DNA from: Trichuris trichiura
Lineage: Eukaryota > Nematoda > Enoplea > Trichinellida > Trichuridae
DNA: 64,000 bases
Reading direction: 5' to 3'
NCBI GenBank assembly: GCA_037903355.1
Contig: JBAJFE010000042.1
Location: forward strand, 3,794,001 to 3,858,000
Of this stretch, positions 30,456 through 41,440 are shown piece after piece. The position numbers and the translations under genes are program-made. The notes below the pieces were generated by a model. It was not told the DNA's origin. It saw only the letters and a list, made by a program, of their open reading frames with translations, and did no database searches. Each line of letters starts with the position of its first letter. Position 1 is the first letter of the stretch.

Positions 30456-30796
30456 TGTTGTGTCTTAGCTTAACTGCTGACAACACACTCTGAGACATTC
30501 TAATAACCGTTTATTGAGTATAAGATATCACGTAGAGTATAGACGTTGGAAACGAGAAACCAGACAGAGACTGCCAGACGGGATGAACAGTCTCCATAAA
30601 TACCTACAAGGGAAGGTGAGTGGGTCCGCTCCTTCACACGATTAACAGAAAGCGACTCGGACATGCAAAGAGGATTAATGGCGCGGTCATGACAGCTGGG
30701 TACATTCATGTGTGTAAGGAATCCTTGCAGGTGTGAAGTGATGAGGCCAATGTGCGTGCCAGGAAATAAGGCGGCGGTATCTTCAAATACACAACA
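30456..30796 (-). repeat. Solo LTR, copy 2, inserted in gypsy pol
   Basis: 341 bp beginning TGTTGTG and ending CAACA on the minus strand, closely matching the plus-strand copy at 53306-53641. Flanks AATAT and AATAC are a 5-bp target duplication with one change. It has the AATAAA expected inside an LTR and no internal coding region. Confidence 0.88.
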
Positions 30797-30845
30797 ATAT
30801 TCCAAAGCTGAAGTTTCTCCATCCAGTCCAGAACGAGTAAGCAAC

Positions 30846-30966
30846 GTGGCGAAGAGTCTGCCTCTGCCATATCTATTGTTCAGAGAAATTTGACATGGTA
30901 AGCATCTTGGGTAGTGTGGCGAAGCGCCTGCCTTTGCCATATCTATTGTTTAGAGACATTTGACAT
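30846..30966 (-). repeat. Two-copy tandem duplication
   Basis: About 50 bp (GTGGCGAAG...ATTTGACAT) at 30847-30897 is repeated at about 30914-30966, a unit of roughly 68 bp, inside the gypsy protease-RT linker. Confidence 0.75.
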
Positions 30967-31244
30967 TCAAAATATCTGGCCAACTGCATCACATGGTTTG
31001 ATGCGTCAACCATTTCCATCGGCGTTTCTAAAAGCACTGGCCGACACATTACTTCCCATATTCTATGACTAACCAGAGTGAAGACTGAACCAGAATCGAG
31101 CTGTAGTGGAAATGGATAGCCGTTGACCAATGGTGTCATATATTTGCGCAAGTTTGAATATGCCGCAGGCGTTGAAAAAACACCACTCGATCGTGCACGC
31201 CCCTTACTACTATGTGCGTTCTGTGTGAACGTATCATCGCGCAT
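30873..31244 (-). pseudogene. Gypsy protease fragment
   Basis: FPLQLDSGSVFTLVS is a retroviral-type aspartic protease active site (DSG). The neighbouring frame 31136-31465 probably holds the end of gag. Frames are broken on both sides. Confidence 0.75.
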
Positions 31245-31468
31245 TTTCTTGGAATGGCAGAATCCTTCTTTGTGTCCCTTTGCACCACATTTCGAACATA
31301 GATGATTAGCAAAAGGGCAATAACGTGCGAAATACCATTCCCCACAAAACTAGCAACGGCTGTTTGGCTTCCCTTTTGGCGTAGTTTCTTCCCGTCAGAT
31401 CGATTATATTGAAAACGCCGTGGTGCAGACACTCTGGCTGCTTGGGCCTCAGCCACAGACGCCACAAT

Positions 31469-32166
31469 TCATACATTTTCTACCAAACCTGCATCGTGCT
31501 TTAGGCACTTCAGCCGCTGATATTCTTCCGCCAAATCATGGACATTTAATTTTGGATCGCGTTCAATCATCTGCAACAATCGTACTCTGAAGTCGGCATC
31601 GCTGGGCGACTGAAGCCCACGAACGAATATCAAACAACAGAACTTTTCCTCGGACAATTCTTTCTAGCGAGGGGCTCACAGCGCTGATCCGCCAGCCCGA
31701 TAGAGACGACGATATCATCGATAGGGTTCACTGTCAAGCGTATGCACTGATAGTAAACGTTGAATAGCGATGACTGTGGAGTGAAAACTTTCGTTAGCGT
31801 ATCAGCCGTCTCTTTGAACGTGAATAAGCGAGGGTTTTTCGCAGAACGTATTTAGCGTACTTGTCGTGTAAAGCTGCTAGCAACTTCCGCAGCAAGTCTT
31901 ACCCGAGCGTCATCAGGCAGGCTCGCAGCATCAACTTTGAAGGCATCTTCACACCGTTCGAACCAACTTTCAAACGTTAAGCCGTTTTCCCCGTCGTAGG
32001 TAAATTCGCTAATGCTGTTGGAAATCGAATCAGTGCTGGGATTTAAACGTTCCGTCAAGTGCTGTGTCCTTGCAGAGTCCTGCTGACTAACCAGCAGTTC
32101 CATGAGCTGCCATTGCAACTGCTGCCGAGTTTCCAGCAGGATGGCTAACTGTTGCGATGTGGCCAT
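31469..32166 (-). pseudogene. Gypsy gag fragments
   Basis: The start MATSQQLAILLETRQQ (31852-32166) and FVRGLQSPSDADFRVRLL (31469-31657) are typical of gypsy gag in position and character. They are separated by stops between about 31660 and 31850. Confidence 0.75.
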
Positions 32167-32199
32167 TTGAGCTCAACCACCTCGTCCGTCGCCAGCTCT

Positions 32200-32309
32200 T
32201 GTGTCAGGAACGCAGTTTACAAGCGACAACGTTTACGCTCAAGCCCCAGAATATCGTAATCGAACCGTAGCGTTAGTCAGGTTCGTGCATCCTATTGTCG
32301 ATCCCAACA
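32200..32309 (-). repeat. Gypsy 5' LTR (about 115 bp)
   Basis: Starts TGTTGGG at 32309 on the minus strand and matches 27497-27615. Such short LTRs are unusual but do occur in some gypsy lineages. Confidence 0.8.
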
Positions 32310-32345
32310 ATTTCCATGAATATGTGCAAAGTACAATTTGATATT

Positions 32346-32630
32346 TTATTGCTCAGAATTGTTTTTGCGCCCATACTCGTAGTTTTTGTGTACATGTTTT
32401 TTTACGCATACCTTTGTATGTTTTACGTGCAATAAGTCATTTAAACTTGTGAATAAACTGTAAAGTTTATTCCTGGTTCTTGGCAGCATAACCTTGTGAA
32501 CTGGTGTAAAAGCTTTCGGTGTAAGAATCATAGCGTCGATCAAGTGACGCTGAATACCCTTCGGAATGCACTCACCGCGGCTGGTTCCGCTCTTCTCTAT
32601 TCTTTGTGACGGGCGTTTTGACGCGGCCAT
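32346..32630 (-). CDS. Hypothetical 94-aa ORF, doubtful
   Basis: An ATG-started minus-strand frame begins MAASKRPSQRIEKSG. It ends with a TAA that overlaps AATAAA, the same arrangement seen in the kinase gene at 48403. Its first 60 bases lie in the left arm of the inverted duplication at 32568-33030, and the copy in the other arm is not open. No domain is recognised. It may be chance. Confidence 0.2.
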   Translation of the reverse strand: MAASKRPSQRIEKSGTSRGECIPKGIQRHLIDAMILTPKAFTPVHKVMLPRTRNKLYSLFTSLNDLLHVKHTKVCVKKHVHKNYEYGRKNNSEQ

Positions 32631-33030
32631 TACGGTAAGTGAGTGCGACGTTCAGTTGGATTTGCTGCGCTGTTACAACATAACAACATTTTGCTTATGC
32701 CAAGAAGAAACAGGGGAAGAAAAACGTAGCTTTTCTTGCTTTGGTCTTTGTGTTGCTATACATAAACATTGCCCAGTATAGAAGGAGCAAACCACTAAGG
32801 GACATCCGACATGAGTTGCAGTAGATGGACTGATTCATCCAACAAGCAAGAACAACTACGTTTTTCTTTCCCTTTTTCTGCTTGGCATTAGCAAACGTTG
32901 TATCTCGTAACAACGCGGCAAGTTCAACTGAAGATCGCATTCACTTACCGCCACGGCAGCGTCAAAACGGTCGTTAACGAAAAATAGAGAAGAACGAAAC
33001 CAGCCGCGGCGAGTTGTCCTGGCGACGACT
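32568..33030. repeat. Inverted duplication with about 200-bp arms
   Basis: Sequence 32568-32760 recurs in reverse complement at about 32825-33030 at high identity. Examples are CGTTTTGACGC, GGTAAGTGA and AAAGAAAAACGTAG in one arm and their complements in the other. The central loop is about 65 bp. In both arms a frame reading RFDAA precedes a GTAAGTGA donor-like site. It could be an inverted-repeat transposon or an inverted copy of a gene fragment. Confidence 0.8.
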
Positions 33031-33145
33031 TTTTTTGGCAGCGAGTTGTTCCGCATCGACTAGTCCCGGCGGCGAGTTGGCTGCGATGAATTGCCGGGAT
33101 TCGAGTTGTCCCGGCGGTGACTTGGCGGCGGCGAATTGTCCGTGA
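33007..33145. repeat. Degenerate GC-rich minisatellite
   Basis: Five or so diverged copies of a unit containing GGCGAGTTG(T/G) recur at about 25-35 bp spacing. The minus strand has an open frame through it (32974-33297) that contains the low-complexity SPPG repeats, which I do not regard as a supported gene. Confidence 0.6.
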
Positions 33146-33478
33146 CCGTCCCAGCTGGCGATATCCGGCATGGCCTTGCGCATCACTGGTTTAATCCAAA
33201 GTAAACCAAACCATTTGCTGCGTCGAAACCGCAGCGGCGTGTTCCAGACAGCAGCTAAGATGTTACTGAGAAATTGCATGTAGTCTTTTGTTGCCAAAGG
33301 GATTCAGCTTTAACTCATTGACTTGTTTCATCGTTTGTAGAACCTGCCTACATACAGTATTGCTTCTTCAGGCGTTATTCTTTTGAGAAGTTCTCGTTTT
33401 CGGCATCTTGTTTCATCGTGATCCAACATTGTCTAAGTTTCATCGCAGGGTTGAGAAGTTATTTCTAGGAGCCTTGGA

Positions 33479-36400
33479 ATGAAGCCCACTTTTTCTGGCG
33501 TAAGCGAATGAATAGATCTTCGTTTTGTACTGAGTAAAACAGAGTTTTGTTCTCTAGTACCTTAATCGCATTCGTGGCTGTTTACTTGGCGCCTTAGCTG
33601 GCGACTGTCTCGGGCAGCCGTTTGAGTGCTATTTAAAACAAGTTCGAACTATTCAAGAAAACGAAAAGTACATGGAAAGCGTTACCAAGTTTGTGACTTC
33701 GTACTTCAAAGGTGACAGCCGAGTAACCCCATTGCATTTCGTCAGAGTAGAATTTAGGAACAAACGAAGGCGAAGGAATCTTACGTTATACCGACGATAC
33801 AGCGTTGGCACAGGCATTACTCCGCTCGTTGATTGAATGCAATGGATTTAATGCGGAAAATATGGCAAAAGAGTAAGTTGGTGGCTCTCGCTGTGCAGTA
33901 ACAATGCTCTTCTGGTGTAAGGTTTGCTGATACGTTTTTCAAGGATACAAGTCGTGGTTATGGGTCAGCTGTTTCCCAAGTTTTTTCTAAAATTCGCAGT
34001 AGAGATTACAGCAACGTGTATCAGCCAGCAAAAGAACAATTTCAAGGGGCAGGAAGTCATGGCAATGGTGGTGCTATGCGTGTAGCCCCTGTCGCCCTTT
34101 TTTACGGAAATGACCCAGTGACTGCATTTAAGGTATATCGTTACAATACCCTTTTAGTTTTTCTTTTTTCTTCATAACAGGTGCGTTTTGTAAACGTTTC
34201 ATGTGAAACTTTTGCGGTTTACAACCAGTTCTTCAAAATAACCTTTATTTCATAAACACTACGGTGTTGCCGCCATCGTGGAGGGTCGGTTGGGTGCTCG
34301 CCGCACCGTCTGACTAACTACTTGGGACCAAGGTCCGACGGTTCAAGACACAGCTGACGGCTGAGGTCTCTGCCGGAGTTGGCCGGATGGAGTACCTTGC
34401 TAAAATGAAGGCCAACCGGACGGGCGGCACACTTAGCGCTGATGACAAGTCTCGATTGACTCGAGGGCTTCGTAACTTAACGTTTATGAAATAAACGTTA
34501 TCTTAAAGGACGGGTTGTAAATCGCAAAATTTTTACAAGTAACGTTTACAATTACTGCTGAATTGTTAGGTCCTTGCGTAAGTTATTCTGTTCCTCCAAG
34601 AATGTTTGGAATGCCATAGTTTTATTGATAAAGCAGGAATTTCTCATCAACGTGAATACGATCATCTAAGTTTTCGTACCAATAATTGCTTTCTTATCAC
34701 GGAAAAGTAGAATGGTACGAACAGGTGAATAATGAGCCAAGTTGGTTAAAGCGCTTGACTTCTCAAATGTCTCTGAACATTGGAAATCTTTTAATGGAGA
34801 TGCACCTTTTCATGATGTTCTTCAGTCGCGGTTTTTCCCCGTTGTCGTTGATGCCTGTAATCAACGTGATCAAATGCCTTACCAAGAGATGAATGCGCAG
34901 ACTGTTGGGACAAATTTTTCCTGCGTTTTGGAACTGTTCTCGTTCCACCGTCAACAGTGTTAGGGATTTCCTTTTGTCCAGTTGGTTAGAAGATACGTGT
35001 ATTTAAGGCCAGAAATGTAATTCACGTTTGTATGTATAAAAGAAAGATCTGCTCATTAGCTTACTTTCTTCCAGGACTTTAGAGGTAAACTCGTTCCATT
35101 AAAGTTTGTGCACCTTTTGTCTTCAGTTCAGCTCGCTGGAACTAGGTTGGCGCCTTGGCACAGGCTTACGAAAAGCTTTCCAATCGCAAGGAAGTGCATC
35201 ATGTTTCGTTACGTATTGAAAAAAGGAGCCATCCATCCATTCGTAGCGTTCGCGATTAACTTGATGACATTGGCAGATATCCAGCGGAAGTAATTTCAGA
35301 AAAGCCGAGGGAAATTTTGGAGTCCATTTAACGGCTTTATCAGAATTAGGTTTGAAATTTTTAATGCATAAAAGCGACGAGCTTGCATTGTGCAGCCATA
35401 TCTTGTGACAGTTGTAAACTGACTCACTCAGTGATATGAAAAGCCAATTTTGCTGTATTGTGGAAGACATGTCATAATTACAGGAACATAGTCTATCACC
35501 TTTATCTCTCAAAAATCACCCCTCCTTTTCAATCGTTTTTTTTTATGACGGCCATACCTGTTCCCCCTTCCAGCTCCTCGCCTCGCTACGAGCTGTTTAT
35601 TGGCGAGTATCCACTTTTCTTCTTAATGCACTGTGCTGCACATCGTGTCCCACTTTATGTACGATTTCCTGCTGACCGCTGCCACCAGGCAGAGTGATTC
35701 CTCTTACAACAATCGCGTAGATCCATTACCCGTGCTTATAATGCACAACTACTGCAATGCGAAATATTAAGCAGTTGTAAATTGATCTGAACTGTAATCA
35801 ATAAGTGAATAAATGATTACGGTATTTAATCTTCGTGCATCTCTTTAGCGGTTATTTCTGATGCTGCTTATGTTTCCTACCTGCTAAAACTTTCTGAACT
35901 TAAGGTTTTAACTGCAAGAAGTTCAGAAGCTGAACTCTTAATCTTTGTTCGGTGCTAAAGGTTTAGCTTGAGCCTTTGTGAACAAGGTGTACAGGAAGGA
36001 TTTTTTTCAATAGCAGCTTGTTCCTGTTGATGGATGTCAGTGGTTGTAATTAACCAAAAACTGCTGGTTAGTTGGAGGCTAGATATATAATGGTGCCCAA
36101 AAAATAAAGGCATTGTCTGAGCATTTTTTTGTGGGTGCATGTGTCTTTCTATCGGTGGATTACTCAGATACTTCCATGTAACCTTCCCACTAGCAATTTA
36201 GGCATCGTGCGTAAAAAAACTGCATTCATTGTTCCCATTTTTGTTAGTTTTGTGTTCATATTTACGTTAATAGAACTTTTGTCCTTTAATTCTGCATGCT
36301 GGAATTTAAGAAAAACAACGTAAAATCCCTTACGTTAGGCTCTTATGTTTGCCGCTTCTACAGTCTAATGTATTGTTCTGTAGAGCTGTTGGTTGAAGGG

Positions 36401-39321
36401 GCTTTACAGAGTTATAGTTGAAAGTCGATTTTCCTATCAAAGTCAAATAGGTTCTTCTGTCCCTAACTGATGTGCTGTCACCAATGAAATAATGTTTGCA
36501 ATTGTTCCTAGGTTGCAGCCGAACAATGTCGTCTTACGCATTCGCACCCAGATGCAGTAATGGGTAGCATCGTTGTAACAGCAGCAATTGTGCATATCTT
36601 GCAGTGTGAATATGAGCTTACAGAAAAAGAATGTATAGATGCTGTTACCAAAGTTGTGATACAGCAGCACACAAATCTGTATCCACTTTTGAGGTAGGTG
36701 TGAATGTATAATTCTCTAAGTATGTTTCTAATTGTTTTGCTATTTAGTAAGACACTGTTTCTGATTCTGCATTGGTTTTCTTTTCAAACGATCAGTGATC
36801 GTTAAAAACTCTTTCCGAGCTTGCTCGTTTTCATTTTGAACCTCATTTAAAAATCTAGGTATTGGTTTTTCGTATTAAGGGGTAAATAAGTAGCTTGCCT
36901 CGTTTTGTACATTGACGCGGGTGAACGATTGACCGAGCCGTAGGTACTGAAGTGCACTGAAGGACTGGACTATATTGCGTATAGGGAATAGTTATCTTAA
37001 ATGTCCGAGTGCAGGCGAGTTTTCGCGTTATTAAGAAGTGCGCACACTAGGTTGACGTATTTATTTAATGTTATTAATATTTTTGCGGTTAGGTCTTCGT
37101 TCACTTTTGCTATTCTATCGTCTTCTGTGAACTTTGTCTTTCCTTTTCCCTGTTGGACGTTGGTTTCGTTTTAGTGCTGACCTTGATAGTCATCAGATGC
37201 TTCTTAATATTCGTACAGGGTAAACCGTTTAGTGCAGCGTTTAAAAAATACAGTGGTTTCAAGGAACACCTTCCCCTTCATTAGTCTTAATAGAATAACA
37301 AAGAACAAGAAAGGCAGTGTGGTAAGTTGGTATGCGATGTCATTTTGAAGTAAAGGTTTAATCTAAACAGCGGCACGGGGGGGGGATGAGTTTACACATC
37401 TGCTTTCATTTTTCTCTCTTCACCGGAGATTTTTCCTTTCATGTCAGCTATCGGTTTGTCCAATCTGTGACTGTTCTTTTTCTAGAGACTCCCCCCCCCC
37501 CCCAAGTAGGCGGTGGGCAGTTAACAGCGTCTTTAATATGTTCCTGCTGGAAACACCATTCTGTATCTCTGATAGCATTATCCCCTAGTTGACTAAGTTA
37601 ACTAAGGTATTAACCTTTATTCTGCTTAATTGTGAAGTTGTGCCTAATTTGCTGTGCCTTTTTATATTTCTTTCAAAATTGTTGTGTGAGAATAAGCTCG
37701 CGCATCTAATTGTTGGTTTGCAGATGTAGAGTATTGCCCTAGTGCTTCACTGTTCGTTACGTAAGCGTGATTCAACCGCCCATCTGCTCGGCGCCCAAAA
37801 CAATTTAAGCCCCTTTTATTCGTTTTCTCATGTGCTGGCACGTTTTTCTCACAATGTTTTACTTAGTAATGGCCGCAAGTGCTGTTCAAAGATAAATAAG
37901 GTCCTCTAGACTCAACGTAAAATTGGACCATAGTCTTACCACACGCAACCTGCTAGTCAGACATTGGCCAACCTTCCCCTGCCAATGTAGTGTTGGCTCT
38001 TCTGAAGCTTTACTTTATGTCAACGTTAGCTCATTTCTATCACCGTGACCTTCAGGTGTTGCGACAAGTCTGCCTTAAGTAGTTCAATGCAGTTGAAGGT
38101 CTTCTGAATGAGCAGCGTCGTTGAAACTTCATTTTCCAGTTATTTTTGATCGTTAAAAACTGAATTTTTTTAAAAACTGAATATTATGATTTCTTACACT
38201 TATGCTGATGAATGAAAAATGCATTGTTATTTGCGGTACTGTAATAGTCTGATTATGGAAACTATACTTGCGCAGAAACAGTTGAAATAATGGGGGAGGG
38301 GTTCTTTGTTGTTTTTACCTTTCTTCTTAGTCTTGAGTACTTTAAAACTTATTCCTTGAACTTTACCGAGTAGCTGAATTTTTGTGCAGTTGTTGATTGT
38401 TACTTAGGTTATGGCATCATGATGTAAAGTCAGACTTATTTTTCACCATCTGCTATGTGCGTTTTTTAGCAAGTAGGCTGTGCTCATTATCAAATTCAGC
38501 GGATTTACTGACGTCATTAAAATTGGCCAGTTGTTAAAGATTTTCAGGCATGATAAAAGGACCTGGTAAACCACTTTGTATGAACAGCTGTCTTTTGAAA
38601 ATCTTTTTTTTTCAAAGAATAGAAATAGCAGAAGAGCAAGGTAAAGAAACACATCTTTCGGCAGCTGCAATATCACCGGCCATAGTTTAGGCAAAGATAC
38701 GTGATATGTAAGATTTATAGAAACTAAGCTAACTTTTTAACGTTGTAAGGTTACTCTTAGATGTCCTTATTTTTGTTTTTAGTGTTGAAGAGAACCCATA
38801 TTTAAAGAAATTATCCGCATTCGATGCTCTTCTTCAAGGAAATCGCCCAGCGCACGTTGTTGCTGCCACTCTAGGTAATTCTCAATAATTATACAGTTTA
38901 TACATAATTGTTTTCACGTTAGGAAACCAGGTTTCAGCTCTTGAATCAGTACCAGCGGCGTTTTACACATTTATTCGCTGTCTAAAGCCGATTTCAGGTT
39001 TTCCTGTGAGTGTGAAACATTATCAGAGTGTGTTTGAACTTTAAGGGTTTACTTTATTGTTAGCAGTCGAATCCTATGTTACGCACTCTTGCATACGCAA
39101 TTTCGCTTGGTGGAGACACAGACACAATAGCCAGTATGGCTGGTGCAATTTGTGGAGCCTATTTTGGGGGTGCTTGCTTCACCTCAGAATTGATAAATAG
39201 AATGGAAGGTAATTTTAATACTGTCTAGCAAATCTGTACGTTATTGTATTTTTTTAAAGGGGCACAGTTCTATCTGAATGCAGCTGATACGATTAATTAT
39301 CGGTGTACTGCAGTTTTGTGA
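33479..39321 (+). CDS. ADPRS: ADP-ribosylhydrolase 3 (ADP-ribosylserine hydrolase)
   Basis: ARH3 family enzymes use two magnesium ions to remove ADP-ribose from serine residues and to cleave poly-ADP-ribose, in nucleus and mitochondria. Nine exons: 33479-33499, 33558-33711, 33758-33872, 33922-34132, 36512-36693, 38783-38874, 38923-39005, 39064-39208 and 39260-39321. All phases agree, giving 354 residues, close to the usual about 360. Motifs: GCLLGALAGDCLG from residue 14 with E30 in GQPFE; YTDDT at 69-73 (metal ligands); GSHGNGGAMRVAP near 144; LTHSHPDAVMG in exon 5; and GGDTDT at 302-307, with D304, D306 and T307 as the second metal-binding set. The very short first exon (seven codons) ends in a good donor and is the least certain part. 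Introns 4 and 5 are 2.4 and 2.1 kb, the others 46-58 nt. No mitochondrial targeting sequence is evident in this start. Confidence 0.94.
34187..34551. mobile_element. TIR element (repeat family B, copy 1) in ARH3 intron 4
   Basis: About 365 bp with imperfect terminal inverted repeats of roughly 75 bp. The left end TTGTAAACGTTTC...GCGGTTTACAACC matches the reverse complement of the right end. A 9-bp hairpin AACGTTTAT/ATAAACGTT lies inside the right TIR. It carries CTGATGA (34439-34445) followed by a short hairpin. The middle closely matches 41155-41440. No transposase is present, so it is non-autonomous. No convincing target duplication was seen. Confidence 0.8.
34552..36511. other. Remainder of ARH3 intron 4, nothing recognised
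   Basis: No conserved coding sequence was found. Short anonymous open frames at 34686-34963 and 35123-35512 have no support. Confidence 0.5.
36694..38782. other. ARH3 intron 5
   Basis: AT-rich intron. A run of 9 G (37377-37385) is followed about 105 bp later by a run of 13 C (37491-37503), which could pair. Nothing else was recognised. Confidence 0.6.
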
Positions 39322-40368
39322 AAATGTTTAACATTCGTTGTTACCGAAACGTTTGGAAAGATTAAGCATAAAAATGCTATAGGCACGAAGTGCAAAATGC
39401 CAGAGTATTTAAGTTCTTCCGCGGAGGTGTCTTTATCGAAAGCAACAGGTATTACGTTTCTATGCTCATTTCCAAATGAAGTTTTGCTTAAATGAAAACG
39501 ATTGTGGAAATCTAAATGGTCCCTTGGCACCTGAAATGTAAAAGCAAGAGCTTGATTTTGCCTTGTTTCTTTGGCTAGATAGTCCTGTTCGGGTGTACGG
39601 CCTCGATAAACGCTTATGCAGCAATCTTCAAATGGGCGACGCTGCAGCCCCCAAGGTTCCCTAGAATATCAAAGGATTTTACTGGGACGTGGACGTTCAG
39701 TCATGGCTGACAAATTCAAGCCAGATACCTTAGGGTTGTACAAGAAGTTTACAGCGAGAATGGATTCTACAAAGAAAGACTAACATTGAGCCGATATTGA
39801 GAACATAAAACATATTACAGTTTTATGACTGCCTGCGCATTAATTCCTTCTGTTCGTACTGTTCCTTTTAAAGAAGCCACCATTTCTGAAGTTGGGTGAA
39901 GCTGCTGAGAGAGCAAAAATCTGTTAGAAAAGTAATTGAAAAAAAGTGGTATAATTGCATTCTTAAGGTTCACACTGTGGACGGTAACAAGCCGCAAAAT
40001 TTGTTAACATTTCACGCTACTGGGGACTTTGTATGTTTACTAGTGTATTTAAAGTTTCTTTTTTTCAAAAGCCCTTTGCTATGACTTCTAGAGCTTTGCT
40101 AATAAGCATCGAAAACTTGACAGCCAACAAAGCTGGGTCAAAGAAATTTAATGGACGCACTTGCCTTTCACTGGTCCTTAAGTTTTCATAGCTGTTTTAG
40201 CCCACATGGGCTTCCTGATGCTTTCTATCACCCATCTTCTCGCGCCCTCTTGGCTTCTGAGGCGCTTTGAAGTTTTCCATAGTCCCTAAGGGACAATATC
40301 GCCATCTTTGCAAAGCACTTTAGTTGACTCTGGAAACATCAAAAGAAATGTAGATAGGTACGACATTA
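39322..40368. other. Intergenic downstream of ARH3, nothing recognised
   Basis: No conserved open frame, and no canonical AATAAA close to the ARH3 stop was noticed. Confidence 0.45.
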
Positions 40369-40857
40369 AGTTTGAACTTAAATCATAGTTTCTCAATCTT
40401 TTTCATGCCAGCGCTACGCTAGAGTGCTCAGATTTCACTAGCGTCCCCTTACTTTTTTTCGTTGGTATTTGCACGGAGTATCTCACTCTCTCCTTCGTCT
40501 GAGATGAGCGAATTGAGATACCTCCAGTGGACGGTTTACGTCCATTCTTATCAGCGTTCACCGCTTTACCAGTGCTTTCCGCGCGCCCCGCGCTTTACCC
40601 TCTTTGCTTCCAGCGCCTCCCTTGAGAATCACTGACTTAAGTTGACCATCTCTCTATGTCGACCACCTCCTAATTTGACCGAATTTCGGCCAGTTGGTTT
40701 GTTCGGCCGTTAATAAACGCAAGGACAACCTCTATACGTCGACCATCGTAAGTAGGAAGTTGTCCGCTTTAGCCGTGACAGTATGTGGACACAATGCTGG
40801 TTTGTTCTCTGTAAGTTGACCAGTCTGTTGGGTGGTCAACTTACAGAGGTTCAACTG
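40369..40857. mobile_element. Tigger/pogo-type MITE interrupted by a hAT-like MITE
   Basis: The right end reads GGTGGTCAACTTACAG...TTCAACTG followed by TA. The left end reads AGTTTGAACTTAA, preceded by TA and continued after the inserted hAT-like element by GTTGACCATC...GTCGACCACC. The ends and interior match the ends of the element at 43862-44836. Without the insertion it is about 230 bp and has no coding capacity. Confidence 0.8.
40384..40634. mobile_element. hAT-like MITE nested in Tigger MITE
   Basis: Ends CATAGTTTCTCAA and TTGAGAATCACTG are imperfect inverted repeats of the hAT type. They are flanked by ACTTAAAT and ACTTAAGT, an 8-bp target duplication with one mismatch. The target is the left end of a Tigger MITE. 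251 bp, non-coding. Confidence 0.75.
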
Positions 40858-41149
40858 TAAGTTGTTCCTGTAAAAAAACATGAAAACCTATGCGCCTGTT
40901 ACAAACCTTACTTATTTAATTTAAAATTGAATGAAAAACCGCAAGATTTTACGAGGAAAGTTTGTAAAAATTCCCCCTTTATGAAGAAAGAAAAAGAGAA
41001 AACTAAATCAAAAGTGCATGCGGGCACGAGATACAAAAAAACAACGAAAGGCGGAAGGAAGAAGGCAGAGATACGGGAAAGATTACAGTTGAAAAACCTG
41101 GTTTGTTTAAAACAGACGAGTATATGTCGTTTGTTCGCTCGTTGTTGCT

Positions 41150-41440
41150 CTTTTGTTAGTGTTGTCGCCGTCGTTGAAGATCGGTTGGGTGCTCACTGCA
41201 CCGTCTGACTGACTAGGTGGGACCAAGCCCCGACGGCTCAAGACAGAGCTGACGACTGAGGTCTCCGCCAAAGTTGGTCGGATTGAGTGGCATCCAACCA
41301 TGAAGACCGACCGACAGGCGGAACGCATTGCGCTGATGATGAGTCTTCATTGACCCGAAAGCTTCCCACTTAACGTTTATGCAAGAAACGTTATTTTAAA
41401 AAGCGGGTTAAAAACCGCAAAATTTTACAAAAAAACGCTT
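41150..41440. repeat. Repeat family B, copy 2 (left end lost)
   Basis: Closely matches 34265-34545: GGTTGGGTGCTC, CACCGTCTGACT, G(A/C)CGACGG(C/T)TCAAGAC and AACGTTTATG are shared. It carries CTGATGA (41333-41339), a short stem GAGTC/GACCC and GAAAGC (41357-41362). The left terminal repeat seen in the other copy is not found. Confidence 0.8.

Larger units (their letters stand above)
28727..32309 (-). mobile_element. Ty3/gypsy 5' portion (LTR, gag, protease, RT, RNase H), decayed
   Basis: On the minus strand an LTR (from 32309), a possible primer-binding site TGGCGACGGACGAGG (from 32193), gag from the ATG at 32166, protease, RT and RNase H follow in the usual order. Frames are broken at many points. 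A solo LTR of another family is inserted at 30456-30796. Integrase is missing from this strand and appears instead at 26351-27091 on the plus strand. Confidence 0.88.

Noticed and set aside
30500..30940. Open frame of 146 codons and its similar partner at 53156-53599, suggesting a conserved protein
   Set aside because: The similarity is at DNA level between two solo LTRs with target duplications. The frames run through LTR sequence and differ at their edges.
32974..33297. 107-codon minus-strand frame with SPPG repeats
   Set aside because: Its repetitive half is translated minisatellite, and it has no supporting gene structure.
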